From contig OY987251.1 in the NCBI GenBank assembly GCA_963920765.1, positions 7,256,501-7,320,500 of the forward strand: 64,000 bases of DNA. The letters run 5' to 3'. The notes below the pieces were generated by a model that was given only the letters and a program-made list of their open reading frames with translations, did no database searches and was not told where the DNA came from. The translations under genes were made by a program, and so were the position numbers. Position 1 is the stretch's first letter. Each line of letters opens with the position of its first letter. This document shows positions 45,971 to 58,226 of this stretch, piece after piece. Origin of the DNA: Ulota crispa. Lineage: Eukaryota; Streptophyta; Bryopsida; Orthotrichales; Orthotrichaceae.

Positions 45971-46834
45971 GGAAATTTTGAAAAATACCCAGGCTGTCAT
46001 TTTTTGTATTTCAAAAAGTACCCCTGGAAATTTCAAAATTGCTAAAATACCCCTATAAAACTGTAACAATATTGTTGTTTTTCCATAGTTCCGTTGTACT
46101 CTAGAGTACTATTGTGTTAAACAATATTGTTGTGCATGATCGCATTGCCACAAGCACACAATCAAGCTAGAAAATCATTGTGCATTTTCAAATTGGGAAT
46201 TGATACATGTACTACCCCTTCTTGACTATTCTACCACACCCTTAATATATATGGTATATATTTATAATATTAAAATAGGTGTGGACCACAAGAAAGACAT
46301 CACTAATTTGCATATACAACTTGACATAGAAGATGCCATTTTTTATTTTGTTTTTCAGCTTTTAACCTTGCTCGTAGTATCAATTTTAAAAAGTAAAAAT
46401 TAAACCAAACATATTTTAGATTTTTTCATTGACATTATGAGCGGGATCTAAAGCTAAAAAAAACTAAAGTTGCATCTTTTATGTCAAGTTGTATTTTCAA
46501 ATTAGTGATGTTTTTCTTGTGGTCCATACCTATTTTAATATTGTAAATATAAACCATTTATATTAGGGTGTGGTAGAATAGTCAAGAAGGGGTAGTACAT
46601 GTATCAATTCCCAATTTGAAAATGCACAATGATTTTCCACTTGCTTACGTGCTTGTGGTAATGCGATCATTGCACAACAATATTGCTTCACACAATAGTA
46701 CTCTAGAGTACAACAAAACTATAGAAAGACAATGGTACTATTGCAGTTTTATAGGGGTATTTTTGCACTTTTGAAATTTCCAGGGGTACTTTTCAAAATA
46801 CAAAAAATTACAGGGGTGTTTTTCAAATTTTCCC
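45971..46834. mobile_element. Long foldback related to the GGGAAAATTTGA family
   Basis: The left arm GGAAATTTTGAAAAATACCC, then GTACCCCTGGAAATTTC, pairs with the right arm GAAATTTCCAGGGGTAC, then GTTTTTCAAATTTTCCC. The arms continue inward through TACTCTAGAGTAC and CATTGTGCATTTTCAAATT to the exact centre, where the 46195-46605 foldback sits. Confidence 0.75.
46195..46605. mobile_element. GGGAATTGAT foldback at the centre of a larger foldback
   Basis: GGGAATTGATACATGTACTA and TAGTACATGTATCAATTCCC match the ends of the copies at 8243 and 32736, and TTCTTGACTATTCTACCACA matches their next segment. The interior differs from both. The flanks are TCAAATT and AATTTGA, inverted not direct, with only AATT in common, so a standard target duplication is not visible. 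Confidence 0.75.
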
Positions 46835-46890
46835 TAAAAAAAACTCTAAGTTTTTCCTCCCTTGCTCCACATTGGAGTATTTGCAACATG

Positions 46891-47783
46891 TTAACCCCTA
46901 AAGGACCAAAGTCCCCTCGGGGGACTTTTGGGATTTTGTATAGGCTCATGTGACCTCAATTTTTTACATGATTTTTTGAAACTTTTTATGAGTGCATAGG
47001 AATTTATAAGGTTGTGGGATGCAAAAAATCATTCGATTGTGTCACTTGGTTCACAAGTTTTGGGCTTTTTTTGGCAAAAAATAGTTCGAGGGGCAGCTTG
47101 GGCAAGGGAGAAAATATTGACTTTGGAGGGGGGGGAGAGTGAGGAGGGGTTGCCACATGTTGCTCTAGTGGTCCCCGTTATTTCATCATTGCCCCCTACC
47201 ATTTCCAATTAGAAGATCATATTGGGCTTTGGGTGCTTCTAAATTTTAGAGATTTTGAGTTTTTTAACTCTTTTTTTTTACTTTTGAAGTACATGTTTAT
47301 CTTCAAACGCACCATTTGGATTTTGCATATCTAAAAACATGTGATGGAAAACTTCACTCAAAAATGTTGTAGTATATTTGCAAAACTTGTCATGCAGTGG
47401 CATTGCAATATTTTTTAGGATGTGTTCCATGTCTTTGATTGCCTTGAATATTGGTGTACAAAAGTCTAGTTTGATTACCTATAAGATAGAATTACAACTT
47501 CAAGGTATGTAGTGCAAAAAAAAATCAGCAAATGGTGGTCAAAGCCATCTGAAATTCTTGGGCACAACAGACAAAAAAAACTTCCCTTTAGATGCTCACA
47601 ACTTTCAATCGTATGGTCAAATGTCGCAAAAAATTTAGTGATTCTTTTCCTACAAGTGCATTGCAAGATTCAATGGTTGAATTTTCAAAAACAACATTTT
47701 GTTGAAATTTTTGATGAACACAACAATAGGAGCAATTTTGAGTGATTTTTGACAAAAAATGGCTTTGATAGTTTAGGAATTAA
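46891..47783 (+). mobile_element. TTAA-family element, GGACC subtype (893 bp)
   Basis: Left end TTAA-CCCCTAAAGGACCAAA, then a GTCCCCTCGGGGGAC stem-loop. The right end GATAGTTTAGGAA-TTAA is more decayed. ATTTTTTGAAACTTTTTATG after the left end is shared with the other subtype members. Confidence 0.8.
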
Positions 47784-50111
47784 TCCTTTCGATCCATGCA
47801 AGCTTGATCAACTGCACATATGTCAATGCAAGGCCAAGGTGTAAATTCTTAGGTTCTTTTCTCTTATAATGAGAAAAATAATGATAGTCTGCCCCCTATT
47901 CTAACGTTGTTTAGTTGTATTTTCCTCTAATGTTGTAAATTATATTAGGGTTTTTGATTCCTGATTTGAATCCAGAAATCACCAAATCCGATCTTTTTAT
48001 GGTAATTATTTAGAGATCCTTACATTTTCTGACAAGTGAATAATCGAAGCTTTTCCAACCTTGCTCCAAACCAACATATGTGCAATAAACCGAGCCCTTC
48101 ACAAAAGCTCAATTTACTACCTAGAAAATGTAAGAGTTTAAATGTTTACAATCAGGGGATTGAATTTGGAAATTCTAAATTGAAGACTCTGACCCGGATT
48201 TAGTCGAAAACCCTGAAAGGTTGGAAGAGACGAGGATGCAACTGACCAACCCCACCAGAATAAGATAGGAAGCAGACTTTTACATTTACTGTTGCAACTG
48301 TTTGTAGAGAAATGAGATTTTCCAGCCTGGCCCCACAAACCAGCCAGCCAATTAATCCCAGCCCATACATGTACAGTACAACTCTCCTCTTCACTTGCCG
48401 ATGTTTGGGGAGAACCGGCATCTCGTTCACCAAGTGCGCCAGTGGATGTCATCATATAACAACAGTAAAGGCTACTTTATGTTAGAGTCAAAGCCATGAA
48501 AACTTGGGGCAGTTCTAACCTCTAAGCGTTCAAGTCATTTTTACTGAAATTAGGGTTTAGGGATTAGGAAGACTTACAACTTTGATGCATTGTATTTCAG
48601 TCATTTGAATGATTCACAAAAAGTGATTATTGAAAACAGTGGAACACTTACTTTGAAAATAGTTTGTAAAATTTAGGAATAATTGAGCATGGGAGATAGG
48701 AGATTATAACATTTGATTGAACAACATATGATGCCAAAACCTCATTTTATGGCAAGCAGTTGCTATTTTTTTATATTTACAATGTTTTATAAGCCCTAAT
48801 TTCACCTCATTTTGTGAGTAGCAAGATTAGATGTGAATGCATAAACTGGTAAATTATCAAATGTTGTAGTTCATTGAATATTAAGTTTTTAGGCTTCAAA
48901 TTGTTGTTGCGCAAAAAACAAGAATTGCTTGAATTGGTGAGGGCTATCATGACAAAGGTCTAGAACATACTTGAACCATTGTTTGGCCAATCTCCCCCTA
49001 CCATAAAGTACACTCATAGAAGCCAACAATGGATGTTGAATGCTAGTAGCATGTAAAAAAAGCTGCTTGTCACCTCTCCCAAAATAGAGTTCCACTCAAT
49101 TGAGGTTCTTGAGGCTCTTGAAGCTCTTGTATAACGTTTAGCTTGCCTTGCCATTACTATGAACCACTTGGATGTCTTGATAATTGTAATTTATAGCAAG
49201 GTCAAAAAATTAGATTTTGGTGCTTCAAAGTCTTGCAAAATTTTGTGAGGACAATTTTGGTCCTTTGAATATTCAAGGGTTACCCAAAATTTTAGTCCAA
49301 ATGCCCTCTAGAATAGTCTCCAATACCCATTGTATTATGAGTATAATAGGGGCCAATTCTCTTATGTGTAAAGACCTCTAGGTCAAAAAGTAGTAGCCAC
49401 TAGAGCAAATTTAGAAATTTTAGGAGAAAATGGACAAAGAAGAGAGACAAAGGAGAGCAATTGATATTTTTATTCCATCTTATGGTGTTAATTGTCTCAA
49501 TATAATGTTTTTTTATTCAAATAATCATATTTTGATATAATCTGACAATGGTTTTAAAGCTAAGAATTGGCTTATCATTTTTGGAAAACCCCATTCTTGA
49601 AGTTGGAGTTGACTTTTATCTTGTTGATTATCCCGTAAATGCGAATGAGGATGTTTTACTTCCTTTAGCTATGAAGAATCATTTTGTATGACAGAAAAAA
49701 CTATTCTTGATATGATTTTTTTTTAGAAGTGATCACAAACACATGGCTTGATATCATGGAAGGTAGAAAACAACCTCATCAAATACACTCATATTTTTAA
49801 GTAACCCAAATTGTGGGAAGATTCACAATCATGGTCTTAGATCCCATACTACCATTCATGCAATTTTCATGAGGTTAGCACGTACTATTGACTTTTGCAA
49901 TGGCTAGGCACTTACCACACCAATGACAACACTGGAGTCACTAGAGAACACTATAGAATTCAGTGTAGTCAAGTTGGTTGCAGTGATCAACCAGGTGTTT
50001 AAAGATTAAATATTAAAATATGTTTTGAGAATTTGAACTTACATCTAGTACAAAGGCTTTGAGACCATTTTTCAAATTTTAACCAATCAAAACCAAGCAT
50101 TGGGGGTAAAG
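47784..50111. other. Unassigned intergenic sequence
   Basis: No gene recognised. 49735-49890 is a diverged copy of 51345-51500 (ATACACTCATATTTTTAA against ATGCACTCATATTTTTAA, then GAGGATTCACAAAGATGG-like text). 49100-49215 resembles the reverse complement of part of 57220-57320 (TTGCCATTACTATGAACC-like). Confidence 0.35.
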
Positions 50112-50406
50112 TGGCCCTAAATAATGCAATTGGGTTCCCACACTAATTTCTTGACATTTTACATTACATAAATACTTGTTATTATCACAATGATTTTCAT
50201 CAATGGTTAATACAATAAAACATGAAAAAATAATAATAGAAGCATAGCAACAACAACAACGCTGCTTGAAAACAAACTAGTGGCGTGCAAGCCGTGAACC
50301 ATGTGAAACTCCAATATTAGAGAGTTACATGCACCTCCAAGTGATCAAATAATGAGTGATAAGAAAACTTTATGAGGTAAGGCAACCTAATTACACTATC
50401 TAGTGT
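50112..50406 (+). mobile_element. CACTA-like MITE, copy 3
   Basis: Collinear with 5089-5385: ACATTACATAAATACTTGTT, CAACAACAACAACGCTGC, AAACAAACTAGTGGCGTGC and GGCAACCTAATTACACTATC before TAGTGTAG. The left end is decayed. Confidence 0.65.
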
Positions 50407-50937
50407 AGCTGAATTTGTTTTTCTCCTATGTCACAAATAAATGAAAGTCCATTGCACGAAGTGAAATACAAACAAATCCCAGTCAAAAACGACCTGGAGG
50501 TTCATAATATGGAGATGCATTATTTTATGTTGAAGTAACGTTTTTATGGACTATACTATCAATGAAAATGAAATGAACTGTCTCTAAATGAAAGAGAAAG
50601 TCAATTAATTAATTGAAATCTGTGTTGGAATGCATTAAATTATGTAAGGTAGTACTTTTTGTTGAATTCCTTATTTCTAATGTAAAATTTGTATTGATTA
50701 GCAAAATTTTGCATTGAAAACAAAGAACTCAATAAGAACTACCTTATATATTTTACTAAGTTTCAATGAAGTTTTCTACTAGTAATTTGGAAGCTTAACA
50801 TTAATTTTGTACAAAATTTCACTATAGTTTTGTTTGTGGAGTTGTGTATGTAAATAATATAACATTCATCAAGGGATTTTTTTAGTCCATAAATGCAATG
50901 CAGATATATTTTTGTCTAATGAGTGACAAAAAAAATA

Positions 50938-51292
50938 CTCCCTCTGTCCCAAAATGATCTTCCTAATACACAAAATATTATAGATTAAGCTTGAAAATAA
51001 CCATTTTAAAAAAATGACCTATGAATAGAATTTAATATCCTCCTATTGTTTTGAAATTTTGAGTTTCAAATTATTTTTCAAAGTGTGGTTTCAAAGTGCT
51101 TGAAAATTGAATTTTTGAGGCATTTTTGAAGAGCACCAATGGCCACTCACTTGATGGCATGGGATTGGTTAGCATGCCCATGCTTTTGGACTATGTGCAA
51201 GTGTTACTAGCTCCCTTCCTCCTCCAATAAGAAGATCATTTTTGGGACACTAAATAAAGGCCAATATGAAGATCATTTTGGGACAGAGGGAG
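50938..51292. mobile_element. Stowaway-like MITE (355 bp)
   Basis: CTCCCTCTGTCCCAAAATGA and TCATTTTGGGACAGAGGGAG are classic Stowaway-type inverted ends, flanked by TA at 50936-50937 and 51293-51294. A second GAAGATCATTTTTGGGACAC copy of the terminal repeat lies just inside the right end. Stowaways are Tc1/mariner MITEs of plants, which supports a plant source. Confidence 0.85.
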
Positions 51293-51344
51293 TACAATTT
51301 ATTGGATGTAGAAAAGTTATTTTTCATCCAATTTATTTTTAAAA

Positions 51345-51624
51345 ATGATCATGGATACACAAGTAGGTACATGGTTCATCAAGGAAGGCAAAAAAGTAGC
51401 CTCATTGAATGCACTCATATTTTTAATTACCTCTAACTATGAGAGGATTCACAAAGATGGTGTTAGGTTCTACGTTGCACTTCTTGCAATTTTCATGAAG
51501 GTAGCATGCAATGCTCGCTTAACAACTTTTGGTAATAGTATTAAATTATGTGGGCACTTTGCCACACAATTGCCTTCTCTCATCATTTGCAATCGTTTAC
51601 AACTTGCTTTACCAGCCTGTTGCT
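51345..51624 (+). other. Unassigned conserved segment with short open frame
   Basis: A frame starting MIMDTQVGTWFIKEGKK runs over this stretch and is partly repeated, without an open frame, at 49735-49950. Two diverged copies suggest a dispersed element. I do not recognise a protein family, and the frame's end lies in a TTAA-family transposon, so I do not call a gene. Confidence 0.3.
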
Positions 51625-51795
51625 TAACCCCTCAATGCCCTTGGACTTTTATGAGTATCTCAAAATTTGCTCTAGGATGAACAAAATGCCAAATTTTTAA
51701 TAAATTTTATCATTTTTTAAAAATATTACCATAAAACTCAAGCTAGACATATTAGAGGTTACACAAAAAGAAAACATAACAATATCACTTATAGA

Positions 51796-52443
51796 TTAAC
51801 CCCTAAATGCCCAAGGTTTTTGAGCTTCTAGGAATTTGCTCTTAACTAAACAAAAAGTTAACATTTTGATAAGTTGTATTAATTTTTTTTAAATTGTAAC
51901 CGTCCAAGTTCAAACTAGATATGTTAGATATCACATAGGAAACGGAAACACAACAATACCACTTATAGATTGAAAGATTATAATGTTTGATCAAGAGGGT
52001 GTTAAAACTGCAAAAATGACAAGTCTTTCTATCCTCTTTTCAAATGTCAAATCTAAAATATTGTCACCAAAAAAATATGAGGTTAAAGGACAACACTTAC
52101 ATAACTCCAATCCATTTACGGCTTTTCAAAATCTCTTTTACTTATTTTTAATATGAATTTCTAGTGTGAACTTTTCTCAAAGATCTAGAGTATTTGAGGC
52201 TCATTTTTGTGAGCTCTCAACACTAAAAAAATCAAGATTGCAGTAGATACCCTTGCACTGAATCTTGAATAGAAAATTCACAATCAATAATTTTCAAAAT
52301 TAGGTTTTTGATACTAAAACTAGACTTCCAAAAGAATAATTCTAAAATAATAAGTACTAAAAATTGCAGCTTAATTAGGTTTTATAAAACTTCAAAATAT
52401 TGTTGGCACCAAAATGTGGTGCCTTGGGCATTTAGGGGTTCTA
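51796..52443 (-). mobile_element. TTAA-family element, TGCCC subtype, nested copy
   Basis: TTAA-CCCCTAAATGCCCAAGG and CCTTGGGCATTTAGGGG-TT are near-perfect inverted ends. The right TTAA has decayed to TTCT. It sits in the CACTTATAGA|TTAA site of its host, whose text resumes with ATGAGGGTGTTGAAACCG, collinear with the nested copy's own AAGAGGGTGTTAAAACTG. Confidence 0.8.
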
Positions 52444-52663
52444 CAATTAAATGATTTGATCATGAGGGTGTTGAAACCGTGAAAGTGGTTTGAAGTCTTT
52501 CAATCCTCTTTTCACATAAAAATTCAAAATAAGGATTCCAAAAAAATACAAGTACGTAAAGTACAACATGCATAACCCTAATCAATTTATAGCTTCTCAA
52601 AATCTATTCCACAACCTTTTAAAACAAATTTCTAATGTGATTTTTTCCCCAAGTTCTAGTGTA

Positions 52664-54467
52664 CAGTGCCGTCCAATAAGTCCTCAGATTGCCTATTTTG
52701 TCATTCAAATAATTTTGCCTCCATGGAATATAAGTGGGATTTTCTTGTTTTAAGTCATAGACATATGATTCTTATGCAATCCCAATCAAGCATACCAAAT
52801 TTCAATTCCTCAAAACCAAAACTCCAATTTTGGTGAATTATTTTGTATTTAATTCATGGTTTTACTTGATAGTTGATTCAAAAATAGCTGTGATGAGTTT
52901 TTGAGGTTTGATTGCATGCGTATGTAGGGAACATCCATATGCACATCATCTGTGCTAAAAAAAACCCCCTTAACCCCTAAAGGACCAAGCCCTTTTTTCA
53001 GTGAAAATCAGTGAAAATTGCAACTTTTGGGGGAATGAGTAAAAAGGTGGCAAAAAATGTTTTTTTGAAAATCCAACCGTAAGATCTTGCCCCAGACTAT
53101 GGAAGGTACTTGTGGGGAAATTTTCAGCTCATTCTAGAAGTAGAGGAGTGAGATATTGACATTTGAAGTGGAAAAAAAAGTTTTTTTCTTTGATGCCCAA
53201 AAATTTCAAAAGCCTTTGACGACTCCTATATCAAAAAAATTGCTCAACGCAAAGTTGAGGTTTATTTTTCCCATGTAGAGGATCAAGTTAGGTAAGTGTG
53301 GGAGAACTTTCAAATGAATTGGAGGTGTGGATCATACTTTGTAAAATCCTGCAATACTATAAGGCCATGAAATTTGCATATACGCTAGACAAAATTGGAG
53401 AATTTATGTAAAATTCAAAAATTTGAATTACTTTGATTCAAGTGGTGAAACCCAAGGAATCTTAGTCTACTACAACTTTGAAAAAGTAAAAGTAAAAAAA
53501 AATACACAAAGAGCTCAAAAAAGGAAAGCAACAAATTTTACAAGAGTAAAAAAGAATGGAAGTTTGGGAGTCCCATACCTACCCATAAACTAAAACTTCT
53601 CATAACTTTCATCTCATCAATCAAAACCAAATGATTCAAAAATTCCCAAATTTTTATAATTCTAAAGAACCAATTTCAGATTTTTTTAATAAAAAAATGC
53701 AAATTTGATTTTTTTTGGGCTGCCCGCCTCGCCTTTTTTCAGAAATTCATGCATAACTTCTTCAATAATTGTTATAATGAAGAAAAATTTAGATGCCCAC
53801 GTAGATATTTGAATTCCCCACCTTCAATAAAAGTTTCAAAAAATCACAAAAACTAAATTAGCTGTAGGTACATGCCCGAAATATATTTGTCCCCTAAGGG
53901 GACAGTTGGTCCTTTAGGGGTTAAGTAAAAACTTATTTTTTTACAATTTTTTTAATATGACTTATAATATGCCCAAATTTTGTAAAATAGACATTTTTCT
54001 ATGATAATCAAATTTTGCTGAATGATTCATATATTGTGACTAAATTTGTATCTTTCAACGTAATGTCATGTTTACTTGGTGAAAAGCTAGTTAACAAATA
54101 TATATACCTATTTTACAAATTTTGGGTATATCACAAGTCATATTAAAAAAACTGTAAAAAAATAAGCTTTTACTTAAGGCATAGACAATGTGCATGTGGA
54201 TGTTCCCTACATACCCATGCATTAAAATCTCAAAAGCTCATCACAGTTATTTTTGAATCAACTATCAAGTAAAACCATTAATTTACAAAATAATTCACCA
54301 AAAATGGAGTTTTGGTTTTGAGGAATTGAAATTTGGTATGCTTGATTGGAATTGCATAAGAATCATATGTCTATGACTTAAAACAAGAAAATCCCACTTA
54401 TATTCCATGGAGTTAAAATTATTTGAATGACAAAACAGGCAATCTAAGGACTTGTTTGATGGCACTA
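52664..54467. mobile_element. Tc1/mariner-like foldback nested in a TTAA element
   Basis: CAGTGCCGTCCAATAAGTCC and GGACTTGTTTGATGGCACTA are inverted ends with TA on each side (52662-52663, 54468-54469). The arms pair over about 300 bp (TCTTATGCAATCCCAATCAA / TTGATTGGAATTGCATAAGA). It is itself interrupted by the TTAA element at 52970-53924. Without that insertion it is about 850 bp. Confidence 0.85.
52970..53924 (-). mobile_element. TTAA-family element, GGACC subtype, third-level insertion
   Basis: TTAA-CCCCTAAAGGACCAAG and GTTGGTCCTTTAGGGG-TTAA bound 955 bp. CCCCTAAGGGGAC near the right end is the subterminal stem-loop. It lies inside the TA-type foldback, which itself lies inside a TGCCC-subtype element. 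Confidence 0.85.
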
Positions 54468-54718
54468 TACATGAGGCTCATTTCCAAGAGCCCTCAATAC
54501 TAAAAAGTGAAGATTTGCAGTGGACACCCTTGCACAAAATCTTAAATAGACAAATTACAATCATTCATTTTCAAAACCAGATTTTTTATACTAAAATAAG
54601 ATTTCAATAAGAATAATTTCAAATAATAACTACTAAAATCAATGTTTAAGAAAAACCAAGCATCTCAAAGTACAATGTAGAGGGGCGCTGTTTGAGCCCT
54701 TGGGTTTTGAGGGGTTAA

Positions 54719-55985
54719 GGGTTTAGGAGGGGAAGAAGAAAGAAAGAAAAATTCTGGTTGTGGTGGAAGCAGCGAGGGTTGTTTTCATGAAGACTTCTAA
54801 TTGGCATTCTCGTCACTACCAACCGACACAGAAAATCACTAAGACTTTGTGATTGTGCCCCAAGTACTGATGATCTTGTTTTCCATACGGAGTTGGGAAC
54901 ATGATGTGTACATTGCTATTGGGATGTACAAGTGTTTTCACAAAAGGGATCTCTTGACCTCATAACGGACCATGGATCCATGGGGTTTTTCCTCAACAGC
55001 CGATATGCTTGTTCGTATTGTAGGAAAAAAGGGGGGCGGGCAGAAAGAAAAAAAGAGAAGAAAAAAGGATTAAGAAAAAATAAAAAAGTAAAATGAAAGG
55101 AAAGTGATTCGAATGAGATCAAATGTGATTTTGATACTCGCTTCATTCTTATTCTTGTCCTTGAAAACGGTGGCATCCAAGAAGCAGTTCATAGCGTGTC
55201 GAAAGTTTAATTTTGCTTGAAAATGCCTAGCAACACTTGTGAGAAGTTGGATGCTTTTAGGGTGGCTTTACACTATAAGTCGAGGTTGGCTTCAAGGCCT
55301 TTACATTATAAATTAAGGTTGAAATTTTAAAATATAATTTAATCTTTACAAGACAAGCTTATACACAGCTCCAACTTTAGAAATTGAGTCTTTTATAAAT
55401 GGGAAGCCAATTTTTGGGCTTAGGATTACTGTCAAATTCTATTAAAATATAATTATTTGAATAAAATTTATTCTTTTCAAACAATCAACAATATAGGATG
55501 GTATAAAGATATTGATTGCTCTCCTGAATTAATATTTTTATCCATTTTCTTCTGAAGACTTCAAATTTTATTTAGTGTCCTCGATTTTATGGCCATAAGT
55601 CCTTTACACACAAGAGAATTTACCCTCGTTATACTCAAAATTAAAATGGGCGCTTGGGGCTGTTCTTGAGGTCTTTTGGGCTAAAATTTGGGTTAACTCT
55701 ACCCTGAAAATTCGTGACCTCGACTGCTAAAGTACAGCGGCCCTTAGAGTTGGGTCTATTAAATTAAAAACATGTATAAATCCAAATTCAGATCTAAGTC
55801 AGCATTTTGCCTATTTGGTGAAACTAATCGAGGATTTTTTGTTTTTGTTTTCTGATGTTTCGTTTTCTCCTTTACAACCCAGCAAAATCGAACTCCGCTT
55901 AGGAACTCTCAGATCTGTTGAGTTCCAACATGGGACATACCAAGAACCGCCCCCAAAATCACCCTTTACAGCATAAGAGCTTCCA
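54719..55985. other. Unassigned sequence with a purine-rich tract
   Basis: No gene. 55022-55090 is strongly purine-rich (GGGGGGCGGGCAGAAAGAAA and similar). GTGGCTTTACACTATAAGTC and GGCCTTTACATTATAAATTA (55262-55318) form a short diverged tandem pair. Confidence 0.35.
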
Positions 55986-55989
55986 GAAA

Positions 55990-56320
55990 ACCTAGATATT
56001 CATCCAAAAATCTATGTATTCATCCAAAATCTGTGTAGTCATCCAAAAATTTATGTATTCATCCAAAAACTCTAGGTACTCGTCGAAAAGATCTAAAAAA
56101 CTTTTCAAAAGAGTTCCAAACACACATCCAAGAAAGTTTAAGAAAGTCCCAAAACCCAAGAAAAAAACCTCAACACACATCCAAAATTCCCCAATTACTT
56201 CTACAGAAGCTTGAATGTCCATTATAAAACCCGAAATTCACCCAAAACATCCAAGACTCATCCAAAAAGTCCTAAATTCATCCAAGAAAGTCATAAAATC
56301 CATCTGAAAAAGCAAACAAC
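55990..56320. repeat. 20-bp tandem repeat grading into CATCCAAAA-rich sequence
   Basis: CATCCAAAA starts at 56001, 56021, 56040 and 56060 in TATGTATTCATCCAAAAATC-like 20-bp units. Further CATCCAAAA/CATCCAAGA words continue irregularly to about 56310. Open frames here are by-products of the repeat. Confidence 0.8.
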
Positions 56321-56388
56321 CCATCCTCTACAAATCATACAACTCGTCTAAAATGCCCCCAAGACTTGCTGCCATGTGCTAGGGAACC

Positions 56389-56466
56389 GGCAAGCTAGGG
56401 CAGATTTGGCATTATGGTAAGGCCGCTGGCGGCCTCACCATAATGCCAAATCGGTCCTGGCTTGCC
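56389..56466. repeat. Strong 78-bp hairpin element
   Basis: GGCAAGC..GATTTGGCATTATGGT..GGCCGC pairs with GGCGGCCTCACCATAATGCCAAATC..GCTTGCC-type sequence around a TGG loop, with a few mismatches. It is GC-rich within AT-rich DNA and could be a minimal foldback element. Confidence 0.8.
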
Positions 56467-56962
56467 AATTCAATGGCGTTAAAGGTCTAGGAGTCCGGTG
56501 GAGTAGACAAATACAATACACCATATATCATGTAGTATAAAAATATGGAATCAAATCTGCCTAGGTTGCCAACTTTGTCCTAGTAATTAGCTCATAGATG
56601 AGCTGTATCAAACTCCCAAATTCAGGATTTTTTCTTTTGGCAAATGAGTGTTTTGTTGTCCCCTTCATATTGGAGAATATCTAGAGGGAAGAAAAATCAT
56701 TGAGAGAAATATATCAGAACTGGCGAATTTTTGCCAGATAAAAAAACCCTGCCCAAACTTTTAATGTTGCAAAAATGGATGCGACGAATCTCAGTGCGGG
56801 CTCAAACAAAGAACAGTGCCAAAGCCTAAGGCAACAATAGACTAGCAAATAACCAAATAAGGTTAACACACCCATATCTGACCCTTTAACATGGCTTCCC
56901 CAATTCTTACCTTATGTACATAAGGTGAATATTTTAGAATTGAAATGTACACTTTGGGTACA

Positions 56963-57056
56963 TTAACCCTTAAGCGCCGGGTGGGTCACTGTGGATACAC
57001 GGGGCCCCGTGTATACCCGGGAACAATTTTTGTCCCCATTAGCGCTTAAAGGTTAA
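56963..57056. mobile_element. Minimal TTAA-family MITE (94 bp)
   Basis: TTAA-CCCTTAAGCGCC and TAGCGCTTAAAGG-TTAA are imperfect inverted ends. The centre is a GC-rich palindrome, ATACACGGGGCCCCGTGTAT. Confidence 0.75.
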
Positions 57057-57140
57057 AGGTCAGCCAAAGGGAGGGGTCGGTTTTGGGTGTGTTACCTTCC
57101 AGATGAAGGATTCCCAAGGGACTATTATTCATGGAGGCAA

Positions 57141-58226
57141 TTAACCCCTGAGCGCCCTAGTGCCCCATATATTGCCTCTCATGATTTTAAAGCCTTGTTT
57201 TGAGGCACAAGATCTAACTTTTTGGTCTTGTTGTAAACTACAATTATGAAGGCATTCAAGTTGTTCATGCCAATGGAGTAATGGCAAGGAAAGCCAAATT
57301 GTTGTACAAGCGCTGCAAGAGATTTGATTTGGTGAAACATTGTACAAGGAAACCGAGGTGTGGTGGCAAGTAGGGTTTTACAAGTTACAACCGGTCAATA
57401 TCCCTTGCAAGCTTCCTTGTGTGTGCTTTGTGGTAGCACGAAAGTTGTTGGCAAGGGTTCAAGCATGTTCTAGACCCTTGTTATGGCAACCGTCACTGAC
57501 TGTGCTGGTCATTGTTTTCCGTGCAATAGCGATTTGAAGCTCAAGATCTGGGCATAAAAAGAAGTGCAATCTTCAGTAATTTACAAGTGTGTGCATGCAT
57601 ATCTAATCTTGGTGCTCACAAAATTTAAGATGAATCAAGGGCTTATAGAATTTTGGAAAAATCATCAAATAGCAACTACCTACCAAAAAATGAGATTTTG
57701 TCATCACATGTTGTTTGATCAAATGTTATAATCTCCAATAGTCAATTGTTCCCAAAGTTTGCAAGCCTTCTTCTAAGTAGGTGTTCCACTATTTTCAATG
57801 GTCACATTTTGTGGATCATCCAATTGATGCCGGGGTCACATAGGCCCAAAACCGGCGGTTTGGAACGGATGAGAAATGGATGAGAAGTAACTTGTATTTT
57901 TGGAAAATTGGGAGACAATCACTTTTTCAAGTTTTCATCTACTGCTCACCTAAAGATAACCTCTCCACCATTCTTGAGCAGGAAGTTTGAGACGTCGGTT
58001 TGTGAACTCTCAAAACCAATTGTTTTGAACAGATTGGAAAAGTGGGTCCTATGAAAAATCAAAGAATCTGCTTTTACGCAACCAGTAACTCACCTCCCTG
58101 TTTTTCACAAAACGCCGGTTCAGAACGCCTGTGTGACCCGACCTTGAGTGAGATACGATGCATCAAAGTTGTTGGTCTCCAAAAACCCTGATTTTGGTGA
58201 AATTGGCCTGGGCGCTCAGGGGTTCA
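57141..58226. mobile_element. TTAA-family element, GAGCGCCC subtype (1086 bp)
   Basis: TTAA-CCCCTGAGCGCCC on the left and GGGCGCTCAGGGG-TTCA on the right are perfect 13-bp inverted ends (right TTAA decayed). This is the longest uninterrupted member in the window. No transposase-like frame is present. Confidence 0.75.

Larger units (their letters stand above)
51624..54718 (-). mobile_element. TTAA-family element, TGCCC subtype, host of two insertions
   Basis: It starts TTAA-CCCCTCAATGCCCTTGG and ends CCTTGGGTTTTGAGGGG-TTAA (54715-54718). Its own sequence is 51624-51795, 52444-52661 and 54470-54718, interrupted by a same-subtype copy and by a TA-type foldback. The intact paralogue inserted in it (51796-52443) gives the uninterrupted sequence at the second breakpoint: CTAGAGTATTTGAGGCTC against CTAGTGTA plus CATGAGGCTC. 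Confidence 0.8.

Noticed and set aside
55992-56222. 76-codon frame with repeating aromatic motifs
   Set aside because: It is a read-out of the 20-bp CATCCAAAA tandem repeat and lacks any other support.
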